A stretch of 64,000 bases of DNA from Stropharia rugosoannulata (GCA_028532985.1 JANCIK010000003.1:3234001-3298000); one strand, 5' to 3'. Numbered from the stretch's first letter, positions 48,013 to 62,123 are shown. Notes: generated by a model from the sequence alone, not told the origin. Made by a program: numbers and translations.

Positions 48013-51000
48013 CTAAAACCTAGCTGTATCTACCGAATCCTGAGCGTGGTCCAAGAGTACATACCGTCCGCCTTCCAGCCTCACATCCAGCGATATGCCG
48101 TCTGAAGGGATGTCCGTTCTCCAAGTCGGCGTTATTCCGAGCCATGCCCCGAATTTCCCTGTCCATCTGGGAGAACTTGTATGATGGCCTTTCCTGGGTG
48201 GATCACTAAGGAGCCCCTCCCATCTGTACGCCGGGCGCATCAAGATCTCTGAATCATCATGGTCCGTTCCACCTCCTGTGCCTAGAGTCGATGGCTTTCC
48301 CTGCGTTGCTGCATCAATGTCTTCCATGTCCATCTCGCGTTTGTCGCTTCCTAGGTGAAACATAATAGCCTGTTTCTTTCTCTGGTTAGGTAGACCTCAA
48401 GATTAGTTTGCACACTCACCCTCTTGGAGTCCCTGAAAACAGCGTCATTCAACCTAAGGTACAACTTGTTCAGAAAGCCAGCATGTAAACAGTCCAGCCA
48501 ACGAGGTTTCTTGTTGAGCAATCCCCGCTGTGTCAAAAAAGCTTCAAGGGCGGCGCGCGGCAGCGGTCTATAGGCAATACTCGTTCTGTAATGCGGATTG
48601 AAGTCTACTTCATGCTTCTGTAAACCAGGTATTGTCTGGTAATTTCTCCTCCACAGATCGTCCTCAAACCGAGGAAGAAGGTAAGTAAGAAGGTAAAGCA
48701 AGTTCGGGAGTGTCTTACCCAGAAAATGTACCACCACGTTGCCGCTTCGGAGGTCGACACAGCTGCTAGCCTGGCATATGCCGACCTGAAAGCCGGTTCA
48801 CTGCATTGCATTAGCTGTTGTACTCTAGGATCGGATTCTTTTTCGGCGTGACTTTGTGTCAGGTCGCAAGAATCCTGGGGGGAGTCGTATACCGACGTCA
48901 TGAAGCCGTACGAAAGGACACGAGTTTTCCAGCGGAACTCTTTGCGAAGGTACAGCCTGTATTTGGAAAAAGCCTTTTCAATAATGAAAAGTCTCTCGTC
49001 GATCAAGTCCCGGTTTATTTCGAGAAAGCGTGCAAGTGGGGCAGTCAGGTCGTAGTCCTCATTAAGACCTATGATCTCTCCTGTTAGTTTGATCTTACGT
49101 GGGTATGTAAGATTTATGTCGAATCCGCTTCCGAGTTTGAGCCCACTCCATTTCAGGTGTCCGCGCCTTCTGATTGTCAAAACAGCGTATTCATAATGTG
49201 TGGATGTGACAGCTCGATAGCGGTGTCCGCAACACAACCAATTCGCATGTGACCCGACGGGCTGTATGTATATCCACTGTCACCCTCAGCGATAATGGCG
49301 AACTGAAGCATGCCTACCTCAATGTAATCATACGGCCAGTGGACTTTGCGCCCATCAAGGGCTCGGAGAGCCATTCGAATATAACGTCGTCTTTCGATAT
49401 CCCGGCTTGAATTTTGAAAGACATACGTGTCCAAGTCTGCGATATCTCGAAGTACTGCGCAAGGGCCGTCATCATAGCAAATAACCTGACTTCGTTATTA
49501 GACACCTTTTACTGAAATACGCAAAATCAATCTTACCAAAGTTGGCGGGAATGGGATCCACCAGGCGTTCCCAAAATGACTCCTACACCCGGAAACCTGC
49601 GTTTGCCCTGGTTTCTTCCAATAGCTATCAGGTCCGAGATAATTCTTCTGAATTATATCTGCAAGGTGGCGATACATAGGGAAGTCAGGGCCTGTCGTGA
49701 GGTTGACAGCTTTGTTATATGCAATCGGGCCAACCTCGCGATATATCTAAAAGTAAATTAAGTAAAGATGGCAACATCAATCATCACTGACCAACCTTCA
49801 GGTTCTCAATGTGTCGCTCGCCAGGACTTCCCATAAAGTTTAGAAGGTATGGCGGGTATTCAAAATCGCGAGCTTGCGAGAATGATATTGTTTGCTTCTT
49901 CGGAATCGCGCACTCCGAGTCTGTGAGCAGCAATACACTGATGGATTCTTGCCATATCCGTCGTTTGGTATGAATTGAGGATGGGGATGTATCCAGTCTA
50001 CAATAAAAACGTGTCAATGAGTCAATGTTATATGCGAAAGTTAAAGTTTACCTCGGAGAAAATATGTCAACACCTGATTTCATCAGAGATAAATTAATTA
50101 GAATATCAGGATAATGAACATACTGAAATCAATCCGCCTCGTCAACCCTGTATAAGAATCATATATGAGATGAATATGTTGATGTTAATTATTGCCGCAC
50201 TTTTGACTATGTTTTGTGCCCAGGCAAAAGTCACGACAGTGAAATCTACCAACGAAGATCAGCACAACAAGAAATAGAAGCGCGAGACCGCCAGTACAGA
50301 AACCAAGTCCGTAGGTTATTACATAAATACTGCGAAATGGGAGTCGGTATTCAATACCTCAGCGACAGATGAGTCAGAGGGAGATAAACGTACCAATAAA
50401 GAACATAAGAATCAAGAATATCTTTGGCTTGTTGGGGTATATTGAGCGTAACGAGGAGGGCAGTAATAGAGGTGGTCAAATAATTGAGACGGGAGGTCCA
50501 CTCGCTTGCATTGTTTACAGGATCCAAAAAAGGTGTATAAATACATTGAGCAACGAAAAATCCTAGGGTGGAAAATAGTAGCAGTGACTGTCGAGCAATA
50601 GGAATTGTTGTTCGCGAGAATGACCGAAATAAACAGTTGTCCGGGTCCATGACTGCGATGACAACCAGAGTGCTGAGCTTCGCAAAAAGATATGTAGATA
50701 TGTAGGTGGCCCAACCACGCCGGAAACCTGGTTGTCTTTAGCGAAAGGTTTGAAAATTGAAAAGTCACTAACTCACCCTGATACAAAAAGGCAAAAGGGT
50801 TAACGTCCCGGTCAAGTAGTCGACGGTATTCACCATCCAGAGCCATTCTGGTCCGTAGGCGCCCTATGTCACTAAACCTATCGACCTTCGGAACGGATTG
50901 GCGTATGACACGTCTTAGTGCAACAGGAAACCATATCGCAAACTAAAAACCTACTCAGGCGCAATAATTGGGATCATTGTGGACATAACACTCACAACAC

Positions 51001-52665
51001 AGAAGACGAGGGTGGAGAGAACAACGGCAATTGGGGCATAATTAACTTCATTCCTCTTCATGGTAGTTGTCCAGCAGAAATCAAGGGGATCACGGTACTC
51101 GTTGGGAGGGCCTAGGGGGGGAAGAACAGGAGGGAAGATAGTTGCGTTTATGTACGGGTTGGGTATTGCCCACAACTCTTGAGACCACACGAGAACATGA
51201 ACAGACATAGTGCAAAGAGGTAAGTACAGAACAGTCAGCAAAAATGTCACAATTATCAGCCCCCACTTGCGTCCCGGGCTTTCTACCTGTTGCAGACCTT
51301 CCACGCAGTTATACCGGTCGCATTCAGCAGTTGCGCGATAGAAGTAATAAAGCAAGCCAGATGAGACCGCCATTAGGACACCCAGAAATATCAAAGACTC
51401 AAGAATTGCTGGTGCAAAATTCAAAGCGAGGATATTCGGACTTTCGAATCATGATTAGTGGGGGGAAATATTCGCAAGGCGATGATTGCTTACATGGTGC
51501 CCAAAAAGACTTTGCGCCAACTATCTTCCAGGTTCAGTCCCCCAGCTGGTACTTTAAACTGTCACGTCAAGAAGAATAATAAAATCACAGATTTCGGAAA
51601 GCGTACCTATAGTGCTTAATATTAGGGCGAAAATTTGAATTGTATTGACAAGACCCGTTAAACTGTAGAACGATGCCAGAGCGCTAGAGCCCTATTGTGA
51701 TTTATTAACTAAAGAACAAACTATAATCAGGTTTGACTGACCAGAAGCGAAATGAAAAAGTTCTGCGTCGAGTTCAAAAGAGATATCGGACTTCTCCAAG
51801 TCGGAGGGACAACAGAGTTGGTTTCCAAATCCTCAAGTGACCTCTTCATCTTCACAAGCTTATCGAAAGGAGGAAACATCCCGTCATCGCTATCTTCACC
51901 CAAGTAAGGGGGAGAAATGGAGGACAAATATTGATCCAGCTTTGGAAGGCTCAGAGGAAAAGCACCCCGTGCGAATACAGTCGTTGCGGGTACTGGTCTG
52001 TGAGTTATATTACCTTGAATGTCTTGAATATCAGAGCTGACAGATGTAACGTAGCAATCTTTCCGGTACTGATACTCAAAATCAGTAGGTGGATACCTAT
52101 GAGCCTTAGACTGCAAATTATCATTTCCGTCTGTGGAAGACAACTTGGGATCATTGGATTTGGTGTACGCGTTTGAGCTTCTGGGAAGTGAAGTGAATGA
52201 AGATTGAGAAGATATGAGAGTCGCCGAAGGTATAAAGGGCTGGTTCAGAGTCGCGTCACTGTCATTACTTGTCGTAGTCACCGTAATACCAGAATGAGAA
52301 GATTGAGCAGATAGAGGGTGGGGATCAACAGACTCTTTTGTGGGATGTGATCGAGTATGCCTGATGAACCTGGCCTGCCTCGGAAGTACACCCACGTCAT
52401 TGGCACAGCAATTATGTGCTACGGTGTCCTCCCCGTCGCACCCGTGTTGTACAACAGCAGAAGAAGCGTTCGGATTGCCGGGAGCAGGCTGGACATTGGA
52501 CCGCTCGAGCGACGATTCTTCATAGCTTTGAACCAGTTCTTTGACGGGCATCACTCCGTAATCACCGATACATAAGCCGTCCTTCGATGAAATGGAAACT
52601 GGAAGTAGGTTGGAAGTATTGTGGAACTTTGGTGGAACTGAGTTCAGAACAAGTTCAGGAATCAT
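48013..52665 (-). CDS. Large multi-pass membrane protein of unknown function
   Basis: Fifteen minus-strand exons join in frame to 1283 residues: 51742-52665, 51607-51691, 51494-51551, 50955-51440, 50777-50877, 50394-50727, 50250-50329, 50124-50147, 50052-50073, 49796-49997, 49537-49746, 49318-49485, 48719-49276, 48420-48662 and 48013-48369. The first 310 residues are soluble and Ser/Thr-rich. Eight or nine membrane helices follow, including ESLIFLGVLMAVSSGLLYYF, WGLIIVTFLLTVLYLPL, IAVVLSTLVFCVVSVMSTMI and ITYGLGFCTGGLALLFLVVL. The last 600 residues are soluble, with a folded-looking region around NLVICYDDG-type strands and many Trp and Arg. I recognise no named family; it resembles other large basidiomycete membrane proteins. 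Two exons are 22 and 24 nt. Confidence 0.8.
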
Positions 52666-53072
52666 GCATGCTCAGGACTAGTGTTCATATAAGGCAATCG
52701 ATTGCTTTGTATGACGTAATGACGGCAGTAACTATTGATCGCAACATACGACGACCGACATAGGGAATAAGTAGTAGAAAATCAATAAAAGAAGGAGAGG
52801 GTAAAATAAGAAGATATGTACAGCATTAACTTGGGACAAGACATAGACAGCAATTTAAGAGCAAAATGAGTATCCAGTTGAAATTTTGTTGAAAGTAAAG
52901 GCTAGCTAGTCCGATATACGTATTTTAGTACAAATGAAGTATTAAAAAAATAGTAGTCAGGGCAAAATTAGGGTTAAGCTGAATCAATATAGACATACAT
53001 ATATACAATATTCAATCATACAGTCCAAGTCATATAACTCGCGGAGACACACAGTCAACTTTCTTGCTTAGC
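52666..53072. other. Intergenic region, AT-rich
   Basis: About 400 bp, AT-rich: the promoter of the large membrane-protein gene and the 3' flank of the DUF2235 gene. No motif is named. Confidence 0.5.
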
Positions 53073-55542
53073 CTACCGCGATTTTTTCGGGTGTCGTTTC
53101 GGTAAAGTTGCTGTCACAGCAACGCCAACGGTGTCCGCTTCTCCAATTTCAGACGTGGTGACTGCACCAGCAACGCGCGGCTTCCTCCTAAGCGAGACAG
53201 AGCGCACGATATTCTTCAATCCATCGATAATGGAGGATCTCTTCTCCTTCTCGGTGCCAGTGCTGCTGGTAGTGCTCTTAGTCGAGGGGTCAGGCATCAT
53301 AGACTTCTCTCCATATTTCTCTGCACGCTGGGACTTAGCGTTGTACGGCCACGTCTGGCGCATCTGGCGCTCGAATTCTGTCAGCTGCGCAACGATGTTT
53401 GGGTGGGCCTTGAGGAGGCTCGAGAGCTCATCCGGAATATGGTCCTGCTGTAATACAGATTCATGGATAGTCTCATGCGTTTCTGGATCGTCTGCAGTCT
53501 TAGGCAGGGCCCGCGAGGTCTTATCCGCAAACATAAAAATTCCTGTAGCAGAACTGTATGATGTTAGTATCGAAATTGAGTTGTATCACTGGACAACTTA
53601 CTCGTGTGGCTTCTGCTTGCCCCATTCTGCGACAGGGTCGACATGCGCTTTCAAATATTCAAGATCAAGTGAAAGAATGGATTCGATTTGTGCCTAAGTA
53701 ATTGTCACTCATTAATAACAAGTCTCGATAGCTGCCAGCATACATACCGCCATCCAGAAGAGACTAATATCAGATAGATCATGTTCTTCATACCCTCCTC
53801 CAATCTAGAACCGCAGAACCGACTGCTTAGTATAGTTTCGACAAATGCGCAGACGACGCGGACTTACATCTGTGTGACATCCTAAACGAGATTTAAATTC
53901 GTATATCAATGAGGGAAGAATCAGACCATAATACGCTTACCAGCGAACCAACACTACGAATTCAAAATGGGTGAGCAGATTGAATTATACGTAATTGACA
54001 ATCCCATACCTGCTTCAACGTCTGCTTCTTAGCTATGCCAGCATCCTTCTGAATGAATTTGTTGATACTCTGATTATGCGGTAATTATCAAGACGGATCT
54101 TCAATTGAAGGAAATGAAAGCTTACAAATGCGCTCCGCATCTCATGGAGAGCCATAGCCTGGAAGGCATTTTCTATGTGTTCTCCCAAAATTTGGTCAGG
54201 AAAGCCGAAGAGCTTGGCCTTCTTTAACGGTATAGGCATGAGCTCCTTTGGGAGACCTAGAGCGCCAACTGTATCCCAGACGCCCAGACATCTACAAAAA
54301 CGGTTAAGTCAACATTCCGAATACCATTATTCCCAGCTCACTGCATACTTTATGGTAAACTTATCTCTGTCAATATCTGCTCGCAATTTGCCTTTAGCGT
54401 CTGCTTTGCGCCAGGGGGCAAGCTTCTCCTCCAACTCTTTGCGTTCTGGAGAAGTGTAGTGAATATAAGATACATATAACGAAACAATGTTGCTCTACTT
54501 ACCATCTCCTTCACTGTCCCCAAGCTCTTGAAAATTCTTGAAAATATCCGCAAAATGGTCCATGTCTCTGCGATCAAGGACTCCAATCGCTCCCTAGTTT
54601 CAGCAAAGAAATAAAATAAGAAATAGCAAAAGCTGTATGTTAGTAATTTGAATGCTCACAACAAACATGGCTACCATGCGAGCCGTATACGCTCCCTATA
54701 ACAAGTTAGCTGGAGACATTTCCCGCTACGGTACCGCGTACCCACCCGAGAAAAGCCAAACAAGAAGATCTAGTGCCATATCTTTATGAGCATATGTAAA
54801 CGACGAAATAAGTGACACACGAACCTCATCACCTGGACAGTAATTGCTAATGAATACACACGATGTGAGCTAGAGAATGGAAGAGATGAAAAAGATCCGT
54901 ACTGAGCGATGAACGCATATGCTTCTTCAACCTTCTCGGCTTTTTGAGGTCAGAAATGTATGCCTTGATTGCAATTCATAAACCATACCTAAGTCACCGC
55001 CAGTAGCACCTGGGTAGGTACGCAGTCAAAGTCAAAATTTAATTCAATGAGCAGAGTACTGTGCAACTTACCATCAACTAGCTTAGAATGAATATTATCT
55101 TCAGTGCCAACCCCAGACTGATAATAGACGACTTGAGGGATAGACGGATTGTATCGTTCATCCGAATAGTTAACGCTTCGAGCAAGGCGCTGAAAGAGAG
55201 ATGATCATGTGAGATAGGCAAAAACAGATTCGAACTGGTACGGACCAACACATTCGTGTAAGCCGATGAGTGTGACGTTAAGCCATCTTGCCAAGTTCTG
55301 CGTACATTAATCAATGAGAGTGGTTTGGATGAGATGCTTGACTACTACCCATCGCAGAAGACGATAATCCGTTTGAAAGATCGCATCCTTAGGTCGGGGC
55401 TGCTACGACTGCCTTCAGGATCCGTCATTACGCGCTGAGGGAGCTTAGAAGGACTGCCTGTGCCACTGGAGGTAACAGCGGCGACTTCTGATGGGCTCAA
55501 GAGGAGGGAGTCCATAGGTTGTGAATTATCGTCGGTCTTCAT
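53073..55542 (-). CDS. DUF2235 alpha/beta hydrolase (Tle1-like)
   Basis: The span runs from the ATG at 55,542 to the stop at 53,073, over many small minus-strand exons; the first exon (55349-55542) was placed exactly, the others only approximately. In order one reads RIIVFCDGTWQDGL, YYQSGVGTEDN, CPGDEIYLFGFSRGAYTARM, LGVWDTVGALGLPKEL, HENAF-like helices and GCHTDIGGGYEEHDLSDISL. These are the DUF2235 hallmarks: the nucleophile elbow GFSRGA with its Ser, an Asp in GVWDTVG and a His in GCHTDIGGG. Relatives include bacterial type VI secretion phospholipases (Tle1); fungi carry many cytosolic paralogues of unknown substrate. The last 200 residues form an extra polar tail with a basic end. Confidence 0.85.
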
Positions 55543-56622
55543 GTTGAGGGGAATCAGATTAACAAGAATCAAAAGGGCTGTTCGGGTGATTTATATATCT
55601 CTGGAGTAGAACTCCTCTACAGGGTCTGCTGTACCGTTTTTACAGATTTACCATCTTTGTTGCAACGAACAGAACGAATGCCACGGAGGAATCTCGATAC
55701 TGAAACGATCTGCGGATGAATCGGAGACCCTGCAGCATAATTAACAGCCCGAGGATGGCTTTAGTGAGTTTCCGACCATCATTGTGGCACCGCGTTTGGA
55801 GCTCGAAAGAGGTGTGGGACTCTAGATACGGACGGCAGCCTACGCCGAATAAATGCTTTAAAAATTAAAAATACAAAAGCATTGACGCATAGAGGATTGG
55901 GCGACACCTGTTAGGAGAAATACGTCATATTTGTGCCTCGGGGATTTGTTTCCTCACTTCTCAAGACACCTGTTCGCACTTGGACGAAGTAAGAAGTGAA
56001 TCAGGATCTCGGCAGGTATCAGGTATATTCAAGGAGCGCTGCGCCACGGCTTGGATCAGATGGTCTGAAAGATGGCGTGTACACATCTCATATAACCGCA
56101 GAGGATATGAATAAGACACTTCTAGTTGGAATAGGTGAATCCAGAATAAGTGATATAATAGTAGTAGCAAAATGTCGCGCTCACTTGTCCGAATAGACTG
56201 ATGTGATATGTACTCGTACATCACCATCATTGTTGCCAAGGCCTCAGACTTGCAGCCAGCGCTGCAGCCAAGGTAGTAAAATCCCGTACAGCCTTGGTAG
56301 GTTTTGGTATTATCAATGATTATGCCCAAATTATACCCGTAACCCTGTACACTCGCCGGGGATCATTTATTGAATCTTGTGCGTCTCCGGCCTGCTAGGC
56401 AGGGCAATAATTCTTGAATGTCGTACTAAATGATTTTCCGTATGCTGCAGAAGTTAGGCAGGATAAATGATGTGGAGTTTTCTCCAAGTTTTTATTGACT
56501 CCACTTTGGCAGTACCGTGACCAGTTCGCGTCGCGACAGCGCCGAGCCAAGCCGAGCCGAGGAAGGGCACCGATGAATGTTCACTTTCGCGCCCGGAGCA
56601 CTTTTGTAACTCAACAACCAGC
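55543..56622. other. Divergent intergenic region (DUF2235 / NDR kinase)
   Basis: About 1.1 kb between outward-pointing start codons. A 122-residue minus-strand open frame at 55,961-56,329 has no recognisable domain and is probably chance. No regulatory site is named. Confidence 0.45.
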
Positions 56623-58620
56623 ATGCCTGTAGCTCCAACGACAACAGCATCGTCATCTCCTAAAAAGCAAGTATCAGGTTTACCAAACACATCGGACTAT
56701 GCATCGTCATTCTTCCGCGATATACACATGGACACAGCGAAGGGGTTGACCTATGGCACCGACATCCGAATGGCTACCGCAAAGGGAAATCACTTCGATG
56801 ACATCAGGATGGAGACGGCGCGGGGAGGATCCACTATCAAGCAAGTCGGATTTCAGGCATGGGAGAGGGAGTTGCTTGAAAGTAATGAAGTAAAGCGAAA
56901 AGCAACAGTGGCGCAGCTTTGTAAGTCAACATGATAGGAGCCATTACCTATTTCTCTTGACGTTGGGATCCAGATTTTCTTGATTACTATTTCCAAACTC
57001 TAGGATATATCGCTGCCAGAAAAGAACGGCGGGCAAAATTTGATCAAGATACTTCTGCCCGTGACGTTAAAGGGTTAGCATACGCCAAAGAGTTTAAATC
57101 TTACTGCGGACGTGAGAGGGTTATCCTGCGGAAACGAAGGACTAAACTCAGAGTCGATCAATTCCACATCATTGCTCAGGTTGGACAAGGCGGTTATGGC
57201 GAGGTTTTCCTTGCTCGCAAACAAGAAACAGGAGAAGTTTGCGCACTTAAAAAGATGAGGAAACGAACGTTATTCAAGATGGATGAGGTACTAGTCTATG
57301 AAGCTAATGCACTGCACTCGAGATCTAATGTCATCCCCAGATCCGACACGTTCTTGTGGAACGCGATATCCTCACTGCAACAAAGACGCCTTGGTTAGTA
57401 AGGCTCCTATACGCCTTCCAAGACCCTGAACATGTATACCTTGCTATGGAATATGTCCCTGGAGGAGACTTCCGAACGCTACTCAATAATTCTGGGGTCT
57501 TGAAAGAAGAACATGCGAGATTCTACATCAGCGAAATGTTTGCAGCCGTGAACGAATTGCACAAACTTGGTTACATCCATCGCGATCTGAAACCGGAGGT
57601 ATGTCGTTCTTATGTTGTTTACGTTTAAGTAATTGAAGTCCATTCAGAATTTCCTAGTAGATGGCTCAGGACATGTAAAATTGACCGATTTCGGCCTTGC
57701 AACTGGAGCCTTAAATCCAAAGCGCATCGAATCCTTGAAGGTCAAGGTGTGTTCTTTCTGCTAAGACCTGCCACGGATTATAAAAACATACACATTTCAG
57801 CTTGACAAAGTCAAGGACAACCAGATCATACATCGCTCGACGATCGAACGCCGTTCGATTTACCGGTCGATCCGTCATGAAGACCCTCGCTACGCGGACT
57901 CCATTGTCGGCTCGCCAGACTACATGGTATGTCCATCACGTCCTTTTCATCATCAACCAATACCATTTAAACATATTTTAGGCCCCAGAAGTCCTCCGAG
58001 GTAAACCATACACCTATTCAGTCGACTTTTGGTCTCTTGGATGCATACTGTTTGAATTCCTTGCTGGTTTCCCACCTTTCAGCGGTAGCACGCCAGAAGA
58101 GACCTGGACAAACCTGAAAAACTGGACCAAGGTTCTCCGCCGTCCTGAGTATGACAAACCCGAGGACCTAATCTTTAATCTCAGCGACGTGGCATGGGAC
58201 GCCGTGACACGGTGAGTTTTGACACCTTGCTTTCTGCCTCGTATGCTGATAGCACATCTGTTATTTAGCCTGATCGCTCACTCAAGTGTCCGTTATGCCA
58301 CCTTATCTAATGTCACCGAGCATCCTTTCTTCTCCAGTGTGCACTGGAAGGACTTGCGCGCCGTGCGTGCGCCATTTGTCCCTGCTCTAGACTCGGAGAT
58401 CGACACAGGCTACTACGACGACTTCTCCTCGCCTGAGGATATGGCCAAGTATGCGGAGGTCAAAGAGAAGCAGCAGAATGTTGAACGCGTGAAGGAGAAG
58501 GATGAGCCATTCGCCCGCGGTGTTTGGGTCGGGTTCACATTTGGCAAGAATGGTCCCGGTGCAGGTGCGCGGATGATGGGCGGGGGAAGCGAAGACGGGA
58601 CACTCGCAACGATATTCTAG
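56623..58620 (+). CDS. NDR-family AGC kinase (Dbf2/Sid2-like)
   Basis: Exons 56623-56920, 56974-57287, 57341-57598, 57648-57746, 57801-57926, 57982-58211 and 58269-58620 give 558 residues. An N-terminal regulatory region contains the Mob-binding helix area ([17 protein letters not shown]). The catalytic domain has a glycine-rich loop GQGGYGEVF, the lysine in CALKKM, HRDLKPENFL and TDFGLATG, then a basic insertion before SPDYMAPEVLRG, as in NDR/LATS kinases. The hydrophobic motif near the end is VWVGFTFG. In yeasts Dbf2/Sid2 kinases with Mob1 drive mitotic exit and septation. The gene is tail-to-tail with NIC96. Assignment to Dbf2 rather than another NDR member is by the overall sequence. Confidence 0.88.
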
Positions 58621-58971
58621 GCCTATATACAGTGCCCGATCGATACCACGACTTCTCTTCAACCACCTATTCCATCATTCTACGACAGCACGGCAGGCCG
58701 CGCAAATAATGCCTATAATTTAAAAAAAATGTTTTGTAGTCTTAACATATACCCCAGCTATCGCTCTGTTGTATCCTCAAAAAATAGATAAAACATACTG
58801 CAGGTACAATATGATGTACATGATCATATCTCACCATTACTCTATTCAATCAGCGTCCATTGTTATTCTTTGCCCTACAATGTCGTTTTCAAATAATGCG
58901 GCAGTATCCTCGCTATGTTACATATCAGATGGAAACGTAGAGACACATGTCCTTCAGGCTTCAGACAACAG
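58621..58971. other. Convergent 3' intergenic region
   Basis: About 350 bp between the kinase and NIC96 stop codons, with presumed 3' untranslated sequence only. Confidence 0.5.
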
Positions 58972-61900
58972 TTACAAGGCTATTTCGACGTCGAGCCTCG
59001 CCAAGTACGAGTACACGTCGGGAGACATGCGGTATTTCAAAATACCAGCGAACACCATGAGTGAGCGGGCCTTTTTCCTGATCTCCATAAGCGTCTATAG
59101 AAAAAAAACTCAGTGGATGATTATCAGTAATGAATAGAATAGACCATACATTCTGTTTGGGAACATCCAAAAAGCCAGCGCTCTTCAGACGTTGGTGGAT
59201 ACCTTGAAGGGAATCCATCGTCAGAACGAGGTACGTCTGCAGGTTCTTCTGCAATGCCTCGTGCAACTCGCGGAACTCTTCTGCGCGACGTGTTGTCTTT
59301 GCAATGTCTCCACCAAGGGGAATAAGGTCTGTCGACTCCATGATCTAAGCCCCTAGTTAGCGATTTCCCAAAAGATTAAAAATATGTGCGTACGTCGAGT
59401 GCAGTATCTGGTCTCCCGGCATTCTTAGCTTCCAACGCCTCCCGGATTCTCAGTAGTCTCACTACAGCATCCCGCTCTCTGCCAGCTGCGCGATTTGCGC
59501 GTTCGTAGTGCCTCAGAATCTCCGCAGCTGTGCGTTCGAGCGCACGAGCCTTCTCGTCGGGCGTTGGTTGAGCGATCGTATTACCAAGTGCCTGTGCAAG
59601 GCAGCCGACAACGGTGGTATAGTCTTCTGCCAGGTTGTAGAGCTTGATGGCTTCTGCGATGCGATCGTTCTCCTCCGAGTTCCGGGCAGCGCGCACAAGG
59701 ATTTGGGTATGGAACTCTTGCGCGGTGTTGAGATGCAAAAGGGGAGCACATTGCTCGATAACCCCAGACTAGATGACATGTTCATGTTGAGTAAGACGCA
59801 CCAGTTATAAACGTCGCATTTCAACGGATAATACTCACGAAGCGCCCGCCCTCAGCTCTAATACCTCCTACAAGCTCTTCCCATGCAGGTCCACTGTTCG
59901 CGAGCACAATGATTCGTCTTGTGAGGTCCCAAGCCGTCTCCACTTGCTCCTTACCAATTCCGTTGCCTTGGTCAGCCGTGAGGCATACGCAGCATACATA
60001 TTGCATCGCCTCCTTTGCATCCATCTTGACGAACTGGCGGACATAGCGCCAGATAAGAGTCGAAAGGCTTAGTCCGGGAGGGGACGTGGGGGAAAGGGAA
60101 ACTGGGTATATGCGCATGAGCCTTCTACTGTATCATCAGCCAGACGATGAACTCACGAGGCGACATGTCTGATGTTTCGGAACGCGGAGGAATTCTTAGC
60201 AATCCGTGGTAGGCCAGGGCAATAGCCAAATGAACGGCTTCCACCTCGGTTTCTTGGTGGTCCCAAAGAGCAGCAACAGCCTAAGACCGTGATTTAGTTT
60301 ACTATAGTCTTCACGATGAAAGACAACGCACTCGTTCGAATTGACCACACATAAGCAACACACCAGCCCACACGCCTCGCCGACCTTGTTGCCCAGGGGG
60401 ACCGTCGAAGTGCCTCTCCCCATAGCCAAGAAGGACATCAGCGAGAGCCCGTAGGCCACCGTCTTCTTCCTCGTCGACCATAGCGAGCTGGAACCACAGC
60501 CAATCCTCAGTAGTGGTGGTGACCATAGGCACGCTGCGTCGTGAAGGCTCGAGCTTGCCCATGAGTTTATACAAAGCCAACTTGAAGGGATCGACGGTCG
60601 AGGAGTGTAGCATGTGCGCGTTGTACACAGCTTGTAGATGGTCCCGGTGTGCTTTGGGTAGCCTGAAAATATGGGTTAAACTATATCAGTAAAACAAATA
60701 GAATAACAGCAAGACGTTCGCATACTTTCGGTCTGGAGATTCAAGCCATGTGCGGAATTGACTGACGAAGGAGGCTTCACGGCTATCAATGGCTGCCTGG
60801 AATTTAATAGCCTCTGCAATGGCCTCGTTTATGTGTCCTGTACGAACAAGGTAGAACAACTTCGCCCAAAGTGGTTGACCAGCAATAAGCTGAGCAACAT
60901 GAGTATGGCGTGCCGCTTAGGGTAATTTCTATAAGATCAGAAGGCTTACACACCTCAATCCGATCCTCCCATTCTCCATTTCTGTAGTAGCGCACCAACA
61001 AGAATGCTCGAACATGGTTGGCCACACTAGGGTCACCTCCAAGGCGCGCGTCATATGGTCGAGACTGTACTGTCCGCTCAAGTATGTCCCAGTATTGTTC
61101 TTCAAGGGCTTCCCGTGCTCCTGTGGCGATCTGCTTCCTCAGGGCAACTGCTTCACGAGAGTTCGGATCACCGAGGTACACTCTTGCAAACTTTCGCTCA
61201 AAAAGTGGAGCGTTTAGAATATGAGCACCCGCGTGCTCGACTGGAGGGAGAGCAGGCGGTTCTCCGGTAATTTTTGTGAGAACGTGGAAGTTCTGAGTCA
61301 TTTGGATAGATCGAGACTAGCCAAGACACATGAGAGTAGAACAAAGTGCGAAAGCAGATAGATAGCCTTACATCGGCAGCAACAGACTTGGAGGCATTGA
61401 ACAGGGCGTGAACAATAGGGAATGACGTTCCACGCAAACGTGCAGTATTCAGCTCGGTGACGACCTGATCATATGCCATCATTTTGCCTTGCATTTGCAA
61501 GGAAATAGCCGGCGCGATGTTCTTAATGGCAGGTTAGCATTTAGTACCTTGACATTCTTCGGATACTCACCGTGCTTTTGCCTAGGGTGCTGCTCCGCAA
61601 ATCAGCAACAGAAAGGCCACGATCCGCACTGGTAACTCGGCCTCCAAGTTCCTCAAAGACGCGCTTCTTCTTTGCCTCCCAATCACGTTGGCTCCGATCC
61701 TCTAACATGCGATAGAAAGATTCTTGTGTTTCCTTGCGCCCTTCTTCGATTGTAGATATCAGATTTTGTTCATGCGCAATACGCAGGTACCCCGCAACAT
61801 CGGTATCTTGCAACGGTTGTAGCGGTGAGAAAGTCGTAGCCGGATTGAGATGTGCAATAGAGCTTGAAAGGGCTGACGCGTCTACATGTGCCTGTGCTAG

Positions 61901-62123
61901 AAGATAGTTGCTATACCGTCCATGTTAAACAACACATGCGCGAAGTGCAAAGACAAACTCACGCGCGGTCTGCGTCAGTCGAAGTCCCCGGTTGACGCGA
62001 CACCAAACGCCGCGAAAGAGCTTCAATTTGATCCAGTGAGAGGTTTACGGATGGAAGGTCTGGTCGTGCCAGATGCGAAGTCAGATTTTTCGACTGGGCC
62101 AACAAGGCCGACAAATCAGCCAT
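58972..62123 (-). CDS. NIC96: Nucleoporin NIC96
   Basis: A minus-strand gene of about a dozen exons, ATG at 62,123 and stop at 58,972; only the ends and several inner junctions were traced exactly. It opens with MADLSALLAQSKNLTSHLAR and has a helical N-terminal region with RSQRDWEAKKKRVFEELG. Conserved NIC96 segments follow: MMAYDQVVTELNTARLRGTS, PLFERKFARVYLG, YDARLGGDPSVANHVRAFLL, RYYRNGEWEDRIE and GQFERAVAALWDHQETEVEA. It ends LMEIRKKARSLMVFAGILKY and YSYLARLDVEIAL, the classical Nic96 C-terminus. The protein is a scaffold of the nuclear pore inner ring and binds the Nsp1 complex through its N-terminal coiled coil. Confidence 0.92.

Noticed and set aside
55961..56329. 122-residue minus-strand frame between two genes
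   Set aside because: No domain and no splice-linked neighbours; more likely chance.
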